Below, piece by piece: positions 51,890-59,022 of a stretch of DNA of 64,000 bases. The notes under the pieces were generated by a model. The model worked only from the letters and a program-made list of their open reading frames with translations, was not told the origin of the DNA and ran no database searches. Source of the stretch: JBCAXA01 sp038749025 (GTDB lineage: Bacteria; Pseudomonadota; Gammaproteobacteria; Steroidobacterales; Woeseiaceae); the NCBI GenBank assembly GCA_038749025.1, contig JBCDIL010000016.1, forward strand, positions 1 to 64,000. Direction: 5' to 3'. How positions within the stretch are numbered: the stretch's first letter is position 1; each line of letters starts with the position of its first letter. Position numbers and translations under genes: made by a program.

Positions 51890-52225
51890 ATGTCAGCGCG
51901 CCACTCAGAAGCGCAGGCGCCTTGCCTCGAACCGTGCCCCATTGAGCGCGGCATGCGAATGATCGGCGGTAAATGGAAAGGCTCGATTCTATGGCACCTA
52001 AAAGATGGGCCGGTTCGATTCAACGCGCTGTCTCGGCAACTCGGCGGCGCCAGCAAAAAAATGCTGACCCAACGGCTAAAGGAACTGGAGATGCTGGGGC
52101 TCGTCGACCGCCAGGTTCTCAGCACGCGACCGATCGCGGTTGCCTACGAGATTACGGACTTCGGTCGATCGGCGCTTGGCGTGCTGGATCAGCTACGCCA
52201 GTGGTCAGAACGATATAGTATCTAG
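51890..52225 (+). CDS. HxlR-family transcriptional regulator
   Basis: A 111-residue winged-helix regulator with the HxlR core GMRMIGGKWKGSILWHLKDGPVRFNAL in pieces, followed by GGASKKMLTQRLKELEMLGLV and the wing VAYEITDFGRSAL. Two cysteines before the core (Cys12, Cys16 in PCLEPCPIE) sit where redox-sensing HxlR members such as YodB and QorR keep their reactive cysteine. ATG 51890 has AAGGTG 6 bases upstream. Confidence 0.92.
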   Translation: MSARHSEAQAPCLEPCPIERGMRMIGGKWKGSILWHLKDGPVRFNALSRQLGGASKKMLTQRLKELEMLGLVDRQVLSTRPIAVAYEITDFGRSALGVLDQLRQWSERYSI

Positions 52226-52270
52226 TACACGGTCTTCGACGCGGGCGAGTCGTTAGCGTTCAACCGTCGC

Positions 52271-52570
52271 TCAGAATCCGGTAACGACGACCTCAACGTG
52301 CTCGACCTCAGGCGGCGCGGCAAAGTGCGGACCAGCGACTTCACGCCAGCGTTGAAAGTTGTCCGATTCTCGAAACGTTACCATGTGCGCCTCGACGCTG
52401 GTCCAGCCGACAACTAACCGGTAGGTCGATGGGCGTTCGATGATCCGTTCGAGTTTCAAGCTGTGGCAATTGGTGTCTGCCTGGAAGAATTTCGCGGCAT
52501 CGGCCACCGCTTGTTCGAATGCAGATTCAGCACCCGGCTTGATTGTGATCGTAGCGATTTCGTAAATCAT
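52271..52570 (-). CDS. ABM-domain (antibiotic biosynthesis monooxygenase-like) protein
   Basis: A 99-residue dimeric alpha/beta-barrel protein. IYEIATITIKPGAESAFEQAV and the later VGWTSVEAHMVTFRESDNFQRWRE are typical of ABM-domain proteins, which include small quinone monooxygenases and many uncharacterised members. It lies between hxlR (convergent) and the EVE-domain gene (9-base gap, same strand). Substrate unknown. Confidence 0.85.
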   Translation of the reverse strand: MIYEIATITIKPGAESAFEQAVADAAKFFQADTNCHSLKLERIIERPSTYRLVVGWTSVEAHMVTFRESDNFQRWREVAGPHFAAPPEVEHVEVVVTGF

Positions 52571-52579
52571 CGGCCTGGC

Positions 52580-53032
52580 CTACAACAATCCAAGAATATG
52601 ATCCCAGTGTTCCTGATCGATCGGCATGATGGACAAGCGGTTCCCCTTACGGAGCAGGGTCATCCCCTCTAGCGCCGCATCAGCCTTCAACTCCTTCAGT
52701 GTGATCGTTCGGCGAAACTTACGCACGAAGCGCATTTCAACCAGTTCCCAGCGCGGCTTATCCGCTGAGCTTTTCGGATCGTAGTATTTTTCCTGTGGGT
52801 CGAATTGCGTTGGATCCGTGTACGGTTTACTGGCGACTTTCATGAGGCCAACGATGCCAGGCTCAGCACAGTTTGAGTGATAGAAAAACGCTAGATCGCC
52901 TTTTTTCATGTCGTCACGCATAAAGTTCCGGGCCTGATAATTGCGAATACCATCCCAAGGTTCGACCCGGTCGCGCTTTAGGTCATCGATGCTGTACGCG
53001 TCCGGCTCGCTTTTCATCAACCAATATTGCAT
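52580..53032 (-). CDS. EVE-domain protein (thymocyte nuclear protein 1 type)
   Basis: A 150-residue protein made of a single EVE domain, a PUA-like fold proposed to bind modified nucleobases in RNA or DNA. Recognised from MQYWLMKSEPDAYSIDDL, WDGIRNYQARNFMRDDMKKGDLAFFYHSN and RLSIMPIDQEHWDHIL. ATG 53032 has GGAG 6 bases upstream; a longer frame to 53074 lacks these features. Probably cotranscribed with the ABM gene. Confidence 0.93.
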   Translation of the reverse strand: MQYWLMKSEPDAYSIDDLKRDRVEPWDGIRNYQARNFMRDDMKKGDLAFFYHSNCAEPGIVGLMKVASKPYTDPTQFDPQEKYYDPKSSADKPRWELVEMRFVRKFRRTITLKELKADAALEGMTLLRKGNRLSIMPIDQEHWDHILGLL

Positions 53033-53079
53033 CTCTGTCTCCGTCAGCTGCGCGCGCAACCCGTCAGAACTCAAGCCAC

Positions 53080-53108
53080 AAAAAAAGGCCGCAGCGATGG
53101 CTGCGGCC
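53080..53108 (-). terminator. Intrinsic terminator of the TonB-dependent receptor gene
   Basis: GGCCGCAG (53087-53094) and CTGCGGCC (53101-53108) form a perfect 8-base-pair stem with a six-base loop; on the minus strand it is followed by seven T residues (53086-53080). It lies about 25 bases past the receptor stop codon. Confidence 0.88.
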
Positions 53109-53133
53109 TCGTTTTATGCCGAGCGGCAGGCGC

Positions 53134-55278
53134 TTATTGATCGCGGAAATTGTACCGGAAGCGCAATTGCCACGTCATTGGTTCGGTGTAGTACGGGACA
53201 AACAGGAAGGACGTGATGTACTCCTCGTCGCTGCAGTTCTTACATTCGAATGCAGCCGTCCAAACATTCTCATCGTCGATCAGTTGGAGACCGGCGTTGA
53301 TAATCGCCTCGGGGTCGTTGATGCCTTGCTGGCTGGTGCCAACAACGTTATCGCCGATCCAACGAACCGTCGCGGTAGGACGCAAAATCGCGCCAAAGGC
53401 CGGGATCGGGATATCGTAGGTTGTTCCCAACGTAACCGTCGCGTCCGGTGAGCGTTTCGGATCGGCCACATTACAGTCGATATCGAAAGCGGCAAGGCTT
53501 GTATTCGGTGCGACGCAACCGCCGGGAAGGTCGACGTACTTAGCATCTTGGAAGCCAGCTGCGAAGAAAATATCCCAGTTTTCGGTAGGTACCGCGGTTA
53601 TCTCTAGTTCCAAGCCGGTGACATCCAAGCCCCCAGCATTGGTCGTCAAGAATTGTCCGCTAGGCGTAGCCGCCGTGGTTTGCAAATCTTCAAGATCCGT
53701 TTGGAAGAGCGTGGCGTTAACACGCAACCGGTCGTCGAAATAATCCGCGCGCAAGCCCAACTCGTAAGACCACAGCGTTTCTGGGCCGAACGGTTGCAAC
53801 GCAATAGCTTGCGTGCCGCGCGCATTCCAACCACCGGACTTGAAACCGCGTGTTGCAGAGACATACGCCATCATGTCATCGCTAAACTCGTGGGCGTAGG
53901 CGATGCGTGGCGTAACGATTTGCTCGTCTTGGCTGGTCGGCACACCCGCTGCGATCAGTGCAGCCGTCGTAAGGTTTCCGCCCGTGTTGTCGGTAAAGCC
54001 AACGTCTTTTTCGTCATCGGTGTAGCGCAAGCCCAACGTCAACGTGCCGTTGTCACCGACGGCGATATCGCCTTGTGCGTATACGGCCCAGCTCTGCGCG
54101 GAGTTGTCGAGAACGCGATCGGCTAACTGCAGGAATCCGAACAAGTAATCGGCGAAGTCGGTCGAGTTATCCTCGTCGAGAATAAATAGGCCGGTAACAA
54201 GATCTACTTTGCCGTCGAACAACTCAACGTTGTATTTGACCTCGGCCGTGAACTGGTCGTGTTCGCCACGGTTATCGATCCAGAAGAAGTCATCGCTCGT
54301 CGCACTCGGGAAGTTGAGCAAGAAGTTCTGTTCAAGATCTCGGTAGCCTAGGATGATGTTCATCGTGCCATCGCCGAGTTCGAAGCCGAGGTTCGAGACG
54401 ATGTTCAGGTTCTTCGTCTCGTTACCGTAGTCGGACTTTTGTGTGAATTGCGATGGCAAGCCGTTCGGCAGTACCGATGTTGAAATTCGATCGCGGCCCT
54501 GAATGCGACCCCAGACATTCGCTTCGGTATCGTCGATGTAATCGATAGCGATATCCCAGGTGACCGTGTCGGTCGGCAGGATCCTGAGGTCAAGGCGCAG
54601 CCCAAACGCGTCTTTATCGTTAAAGTCGTCGTTCACCGCCGTGTTTTCTAAAAAGCCGTCGTCCTGGATCGAGAACGCCGAAATCTTGGTCAGGAACTTA
54701 TCGTTAACGGGTAAATCGACGGTGCCGCGGAAGAAAAACTCGGAGAAGCGGCCGAGCGCCACCTCGGCAAAGCCGCCGGCTTGCTCGGCCGGTTTCTTCA
54801 GCACCATATTGACGGCGCCGCCCGTTGTATTACGACCAAACAGTGTGCCCTGCGGGCCACGCAATACCTCGACACGGTCGACATCGAAGAAGGCGTAGTT
54901 GTTGGCGTTCTGCCGCGATACGTAAACTTCGTCAATGTAGGTGCCAACCGGTGGATCAAACGTCGCAATCGATTCGTCATTTCCTTGGGCGCGCAGGTAA
55001 TACATGTTTGCGGTGCCAAGGCCGGTGTTATTGCCACCGAACAAGTTAGGGACGATATTGACGAGGTCCAAAGTTTCTTGGATCTGCATCTTTTCGAGCA
55101 GCACTTCGTTATACGCGCTGACAGCGATCGGTACGTCCTGAAGACTGGCTTCGCGGCGTTCGGCCGTAACGATAATTTCCTCTAGCTGCGCACTGGCGGG
55201 CAACGCCACCAATCCGCCCATCAGCACACAGATCGATCGGATTGCAATCGACCGTAGTGGTAACGCCCTGCTGCTCAT
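53134..55278 (-). CDS. TonB-dependent outer-membrane receptor
   Basis: A 714-residue receptor with a signal peptide (1-30, ending ASA before QLEE), a TonB-box-like EEIIVTAERREAS, a plug domain (about 45-160: VDRVEVLRGPQGTLFGRNTTGGAVN) and a C-terminal beta barrel ending WQLRFRYNFRDQ. It lacks the terminal phenylalanine usual for barrels. It resembles the large group of proteobacterial receptors with unknown substrates rather than a recognisable siderophore or B12 receptor. It is divergent from a methyltransferase-led gene set and ends in a strong terminator. Confidence 0.93.
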   Translation of the reverse strand: MSSRALPLRSIAIRSICVLMGGLVALPASAQLEEIIVTAERREASLQDVPIAVSAYNEVLLEKMQIQETLDLVNIVPNLFGGNNTGLGTANMYYLRAQGNDESIATFDPPVGTYIDEVYVSRQNANNYAFFDVDRVEVLRGPQGTLFGRNTTGGAVNMVLKKPAEQAGGFAEVALGRFSEFFFRGTVDLPVNDKFLTKISAFSIQDDGFLENTAVNDDFNDKDAFGLRLDLRILPTDTVTWDIAIDYIDDTEANVWGRIQGRDRISTSVLPNGLPSQFTQKSDYGNETKNLNIVSNLGFELGDGTMNIILGYRDLEQNFLLNFPSATSDDFFWIDNRGEHDQFTAEVKYNVELFDGKVDLVTGLFILDEDNSTDFADYLFGFLQLADRVLDNSAQSWAVYAQGDIAVGDNGTLTLGLRYTDDEKDVGFTDNTGGNLTTAALIAAGVPTSQDEQIVTPRIAYAHEFSDDMMAYVSATRGFKSGGWNARGTQAIALQPFGPETLWSYELGLRADYFDDRLRVNATLFQTDLEDLQTTAATPSGQFLTTNAGGLDVTGLELEITAVPTENWDIFFAAGFQDAKYVDLPGGCVAPNTSLAAFDIDCNVADPKRSPDATVTLGTTYDIPIPAFGAILRPTATVRWIGDNVVGTSQQGINDPEAIINAGLQLIDDENVWTAAFECKNCSDEEYITSFLFVPYYTEPMTWQLRFRYNFRDQ

Positions 55279-55350
55279 AGCTTCGTCCCCGCAGACAATA
55301 TGATGTTTATTTGATACACAGCGCCATAGTCAGCGCTGTTGATTAGATGG

Positions 55351-55362
55351 TATAACGTTATA
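55351..55362. promoter_or_regulatory. Palindrome in the TonB-receptor/methyltransferase divergent gap
   Basis: TATAACGTTATA is a perfect 12-base palindrome, embedded in GTATAACGTTATAAC so that a GT(T)ATAAC unit is also directly repeated. It lies in a 184-base divergent gap in an A+T-rich patch. A candidate shared operator; the cognate regulator is not in the immediate neighbourhood. Confidence 0.5.
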
Positions 55363-55462
55363 ACAATTAGTCAACCGCATCAGTGGCTTGGGCATCGTAC
55401 TTTTTTTGCCAGCTGTTGATCTGTGTGATCTTTGCCACAACCCGACCGACGAGGGGAAATGC

Positions 55463-56656
55463 GTGGATACCCGTCTTCATCACGGCCTTGAACTTAATAA
55501 GACACAAAGTCATCGAGCACGTGAACGTTTCGCGAGTTCGCTACGGGCGTATGTCCTTAACAACATGGCAGCGGACTTACGCGCCGACTTCGATAGCGAG
55601 GCGCTACCGGATGCGGTTAAGCGCGGCGACGCCGAGCCGCAAGATGGTCCCGATGTTCATAAGTTGATGAAGGGACGGGATGCCTTCAATTTGTACAGCT
55701 CGGTGCGCTGCGCGGCGCAAGAGATGGTCTGGAACTCGGTGATTGATTCGGTCAACGATAACCAGGCTCAACTCGCCGGGGCGTTCGAGGCATTGTCGCA
55801 AAAAGAGCGACTCGGCTCGTTAACGTTGAATTCAGATCTCGATACGCCGCGTTACGTCTCGGCTGTTGATGTGCACTTAATGCCGGGCAATTATGACGGC
55901 AGGGAAAATGCTGACTCGGTAATCCCTGGCGCTGTTTACGACAACGGCTTCAACGTGTTCGCGTTTGGGGCGATGGGTAAGCAGCTGAACGACATCGGTT
56001 GGTCGATGGCCAATTTCCTGCGTTATCGTTTCGCCAATGTCAGTCCGCAACGGATCCTAGATGTCGGTTGTACGATCGGCCACAACACGCTGCCGTGGAA
56101 ACAAACGTTTCCAGAGGCCGAAGTTCATGGTGTTGATATCGCGGCGGCCTGTTTGCGCTACGCGCATACTCGCGCCGAATCACTCGGTATCGAAGCGCAT
56201 TTTCACCAACAGACAGCGGAGTCGCTCAAGTTTCAAGACGGGTCGTTCGACGTGGTGTTTTCGTCGATGTTCCTGCACGAGCTGCCGCTTAAGTCGATTC
56301 GTGCATTCTTGGCTGAAGCGTATCGCGTGCTAAGACCGGGCGGCATCATGTTGCATATGGAGTTACCACCGAACAGTGCGTTAACACCATTCGATGCTTT
56401 CTACCTCGATTGGGACGGCTACTACAACAACGAACCGTTCTATAAGAATTTTCGAGACCAAGATTATCGCGAGCTCTGCCAGCACGCTGGGTTTGAGGCA
56501 GACGCATTCTTTGAAGGCGTCATGCCGCGCTTTACTTACGTCGACGAAGCAGACTTTGCCGCCGCCGTGGGAGGTACGGCTGAATTCGACGAGGACACCG
56601 GCCGTTTGTCCGATGGCATACAGTGGTACGGCTTCGGCGCTAGGAAGTCGTCATGA
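55463..56656 (+). CDS. Class I SAM-dependent methyltransferase with long N-terminal region
   Basis: A 397-residue protein. The methyltransferase domain is in the C-terminal half: motif I RILDVGCTIGHNTLPW, the acidic strand VHGVDIAAACL, SFDVVFSSMFLHEL and VLRPGGIMLHMELP. The first about 190 residues have no fold I recognise. GTG 55463 is chosen because GAGGGG lies 7 bases upstream; the open frame begins at 55388. Overlaps the next small gene by 4 bases. Substrate unknown; the operon context suggests a small-molecule pathway. Confidence 0.85.
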   Translation: MDTRLHHGLELNKTQSHRARERFASSLRAYVLNNMAADLRADFDSEALPDAVKRGDAEPQDGPDVHKLMKGRDAFNLYSSVRCAAQEMVWNSVIDSVNDNQAQLAGAFEALSQKERLGSLTLNSDLDTPRYVSAVDVHLMPGNYDGRENADSVIPGAVYDNGFNVFAFGAMGKQLNDIGWSMANFLRYRFANVSPQRILDVGCTIGHNTLPWKQTFPEAEVHGVDIAAACLRYAHTRAESLGIEAHFHQQTAESLKFQDGSFDVVFSSMFLHELPLKSIRAFLAEAYRVLRPGGIMLHMELPPNSALTPFDAFYLDWDGYYNNEPFYKNFRDQDYRELCQHAGFEADAFFEGVMPRFTYVDEADFAAAVGGTAEFDEDTGRLSDGIQWYGFGARKSS

Positions 56657-56946
56657 ATGAGGACGTCAGCCGAGTTGTTCGCGGCGGTCGTGACGCGTTC
56701 TTCGAAAACACCGATTCCGACCGATTAATGGCGATGTTGCTGCGCTTCATGAGTGAGCACTGGGTGCTGCGCGAGCGTGTTCATTTGCTGGAGCAGCTAC
56801 TCGCCGACCAAGGTGTTCTAGACGCCGGTGAGCTAGAAACGGCGCTCGCGACCGATACGTCCGACGCCGCGCTCGATCAGCAATCGTTCGCGTTCATCGA
56901 GGCCGTGATTGCCTCGGCCCAGAACATCGAACGCCGCAGGACGTAG
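56653..56946 (+). CDS. Small conserved-looking protein of unknown function
   Basis: A 97-residue acidic, mostly helical protein (DRLMAMLLRFMSEHWVLRERV, HLLEQLLADQGVLDAGELETAL). I do not recognise a family. It starts in an ATGA overlap with the methyltransferase stop and ends 2 bases before the membrane-protein gene, so it is real and coupled. The position suggests a subunit or accessory of the methyltransferase or of the membrane protein. Confidence 0.75.
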   Translation: MNEDVSRVVRGGRDAFFENTDSDRLMAMLLRFMSEHWVLRERVHLLEQLLADQGVLDAGELETALATDTSDAALDQQSFAFIEAVIASAQNIERRRT

Positions 56947-56948
56947 CC

Positions 56949-57611
56949 GTGACCGAGTATTCTTTGTGGTTGTTTTTGCACGTTCTATTGCTCGTATTCT
57001 GGCTCGGTACCGATCTTGGTGTGTTTCTGGCCGCGAAAGTGTCGGAGCGGGCTGAGCTCAGCGTTGAGACCCGAGCAACGGTACTGAAGGTCGGCATGGT
57101 CCTCGACCGATTGCCACGCTCAGCGCTCGTTCTGATTCTACCGTCCGGAATGATGCTGCTAAACGGTCTCGGTCTCATCGCATTGCCGGCCGCGGCGACG
57201 GCCTCCGTATGGGCGGTCGCACTGGTCTGGTTGGCGATTCTGTGGGCCGGATTTCTAAACCCGGAAACACCGATCGAAGCGCGATCGATGCTGTTTAACT
57301 TTGCGATGAATGTCATCCTGGCGGTTGTCGTCACGGGTCTTGGAATCTATGCCTTTAGGAGTGCTGCGCTACCGTCTTGGGTCGCGTTAAAAGTGCTGGT
57401 CGTCGGCTTGGTGTTTGTGGCTGGCGTTGCGCTAGACGTTTTGTTTAAACCGGCTGTTGGTCATTTTGTGGCGATCGTGACCGAAGGGCCAACGGATGAG
57501 CGCAACCGTGATTATTCGAAGGCGCTTGCACCCGTCTACTGGGCGGTTATCGCGATCTATGTCTTGGTCCTCGCGGCTAGTTTTGCCGGAATAGCCAAGA
57601 TCGCGTTCTAA
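56949..57611 (+). CDS. Integral membrane protein (CopD/DUF2269-like)
   Basis: A 220-residue protein with about six hydrophobic segments, starting at GTG 56949. The first helix (LWLFLHVLLLVFWLGTDLGVFLAA) has the HxxxxxxWxG arrangement seen in CopD/DUF2269-type membrane proteins that may bind haem or metal. No function can be assigned from sequence. Two bases separate it from the small gene upstream and 32 from the SDR gene. Confidence 0.75.
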   Translation: MTEYSLWLFLHVLLLVFWLGTDLGVFLAAKVSERAELSVETRATVLKVGMVLDRLPRSALVLILPSGMMLLNGLGLIALPAAATASVWAVALVWLAILWAGFLNPETPIEARSMLFNFAMNVILAVVVTGLGIYAFRSAALPSWVALKVLVVGLVFVAGVALDVLFKPAVGHFVAIVTEGPTDERNRDYSKALAPVYWAVIAIYVLVLAASFAGIAKIAF

Positions 57612-57643
57612 TCAGCCGGCTATTTTCAGGTGGATTCGCTCTC

Positions 57644-58498
57644 GTGACTCAATCATCAACGCGTTACCCGTCTTTGCACGGCAAAGTCGCCTGCATTACT
57701 GGTGCCGGCCGCGCCAAAGGAATCGGTGCGACCATTGCCCGGCGCCTGGCAGCCGAAGGCGCGAAAGTGGTCTTAACCGATATCGGAAAACCGGCTGGGC
57801 CCGATTTGCCTGAGTCGTTCATCGGGACATTGGCCGAGCTTGAGCATATAGCCGCCGAGATCGAGAGTAGCGGCGGTGCTGCGCGTGCAACACGGTGCGA
57901 TGTGCAGCGCGAAGCCGACATCGAAGCGTGCGTGGCGCATTGCGTCGAGCAGTTCGGCCGCTTAGACATTTGGGTCAATAATGCCGGCGTTGGTTACTTG
58001 ATGGAGCCGCTCACCGATTTAGCGGCTGATCAATGGGACACGGTATTGGGGGTCAATCTTCGTGGTGCCTGGTTAGGAACCAAGCACGCGGCTCAACAGA
58101 TGATCCAGCAAGGCGAGGGTGGGCGCATCATCAACATTGCGAGCCAAGCCTCGAAGAGTGGTTTTCCATTCGCGGCCGCCTATTGCGCGTCCAAACATGG
58201 GTTGGTCGGTCTGACACGAGTCAGTGCGATCGAGCTCGGGCAACACAACATCACCGCGAATGCGATCTGCCCGAACCACATTACTACCGGTCTCGGAGCA
58301 TGGCAGAACGACTATTTTTCCAAGGCCACCGGACGTTCACTCGATCAGTACATGACGGATATGCGCTCGCGCATCCCGATGGGGCGACCGGGATTAACGG
58401 ACGACATCGCAAAGGCATGCGCGTGGTTATGTTCGGACGAGGCCGCCTACGTCACCGGTGAGGCTATGAACGTCTCGGGTGGTGAGGAAATGCACTAG
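57644..58498 (+). CDS. Short-chain dehydrogenase/reductase
   Basis: A 284-residue classical SDR: the cofactor motif TGAGRAKGIGATIA, NNAGVGY, catalytic Ser in IINIASQAS and YCASKHG (YxxxK). An insertion between strands (GKPAGPDLPESFIGTLAELEH) lengthens the N-terminal half. The C-terminal VTGEAMNVSGGEEMH is usual. The lack of an acidic residue choice cannot settle NAD versus NADP. It starts at GTG 57644. Likely oxidises or reduces a small alcohol or ketone within the operon's pathway. Confidence 0.9.
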   Translation: MTQSSTRYPSLHGKVACITGAGRAKGIGATIARRLAAEGAKVVLTDIGKPAGPDLPESFIGTLAELEHIAAEIESSGGAARATRCDVQREADIEACVAHCVEQFGRLDIWVNNAGVGYLMEPLTDLAADQWDTVLGVNLRGAWLGTKHAAQQMIQQGEGGRIINIASQASKSGFPFAAAYCASKHGLVGLTRVSAIELGQHNITANAICPNHITTGLGAWQNDYFSKATGRSLDQYMTDMRSRIPMGRPGLTDDIAKACAWLCSDEAAYVTGEAMNVSGGEEMH

Positions 58499-58525
58499 GT
58501 TGGGCCGCCGTCTAGGAGGAGCGTA

Positions 58526-59020
58526 ATGTTCAAACTGAGCTGGCCCGTTCGCGTAGCCACACTGTGGATCAGCGTGTGGCTTACGAATTCTGCGGGTGCG
58601 CACCACGACGAAGCGCACGACAAGCAAGCGATCCGCGAGCATGGCGCAACCTGGATCGAGCACTACAAGGCCGGCGATCTGGACGCATTAATGACGCTGT
58701 ACGAACCGGATGCGATCGTCGCGTTGCACGATCAACCCGGTTTGTTTGGGCGGGATGCGGTCCGCGACTATTTCGCCCAGAGTCTCGGCAAGAGCGATGT
58801 GACGTTCGATTTAGAGCACGAGCACATCGAAATCAATGGCGACCTTGCGCACTCGATGGCGAAGTACTGGCTGACAGCTGTGAATAAGGAAAACGGCCGT
58901 GTGTACAAAGACGCGGGTCGGTCCTTGTTGATTTATCGGCGTGGCGACGACGGTCAATGGCGCATTCGTATCGACATCGACCAGACCACGCCCGATGTGA
59001 CCTGGCCCGAGAGCAACTAG
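58526..59020 (+). CDS. Exported NTF2-like (SnoaL/DUF4440) protein
   Basis: A 164-residue protein with a signal peptide (1-25, ending SAGA before HHDE) and an NTF2-like domain (AIREHGATWIEHYKAGDLDALMTLYEPDAIVALHDQPGLFGRDAVRDYF). AGGAGGAG lies 7 bases before ATG. Such domains act as small-ligand binding cups or isomerases/hydrolases; the histidine-rich mature start (HHDEAHDK) may bind metal. Last gene of the set; convergent with putA (2-base gap). Confidence 0.85.
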   Translation: MFKLSWPVRVATLWISVWLTNSAGAHHDEAHDKQAIREHGATWIEHYKAGDLDALMTLYEPDAIVALHDQPGLFGRDAVRDYFAQSLGKSDVTFDLEHEHIEINGDLAHSMAKYWLTAVNKENGRVYKDAGRSLLIYRRGDDGQWRIRIDIDQTTPDVTWPESN

Positions 59021-59022
59021 CT

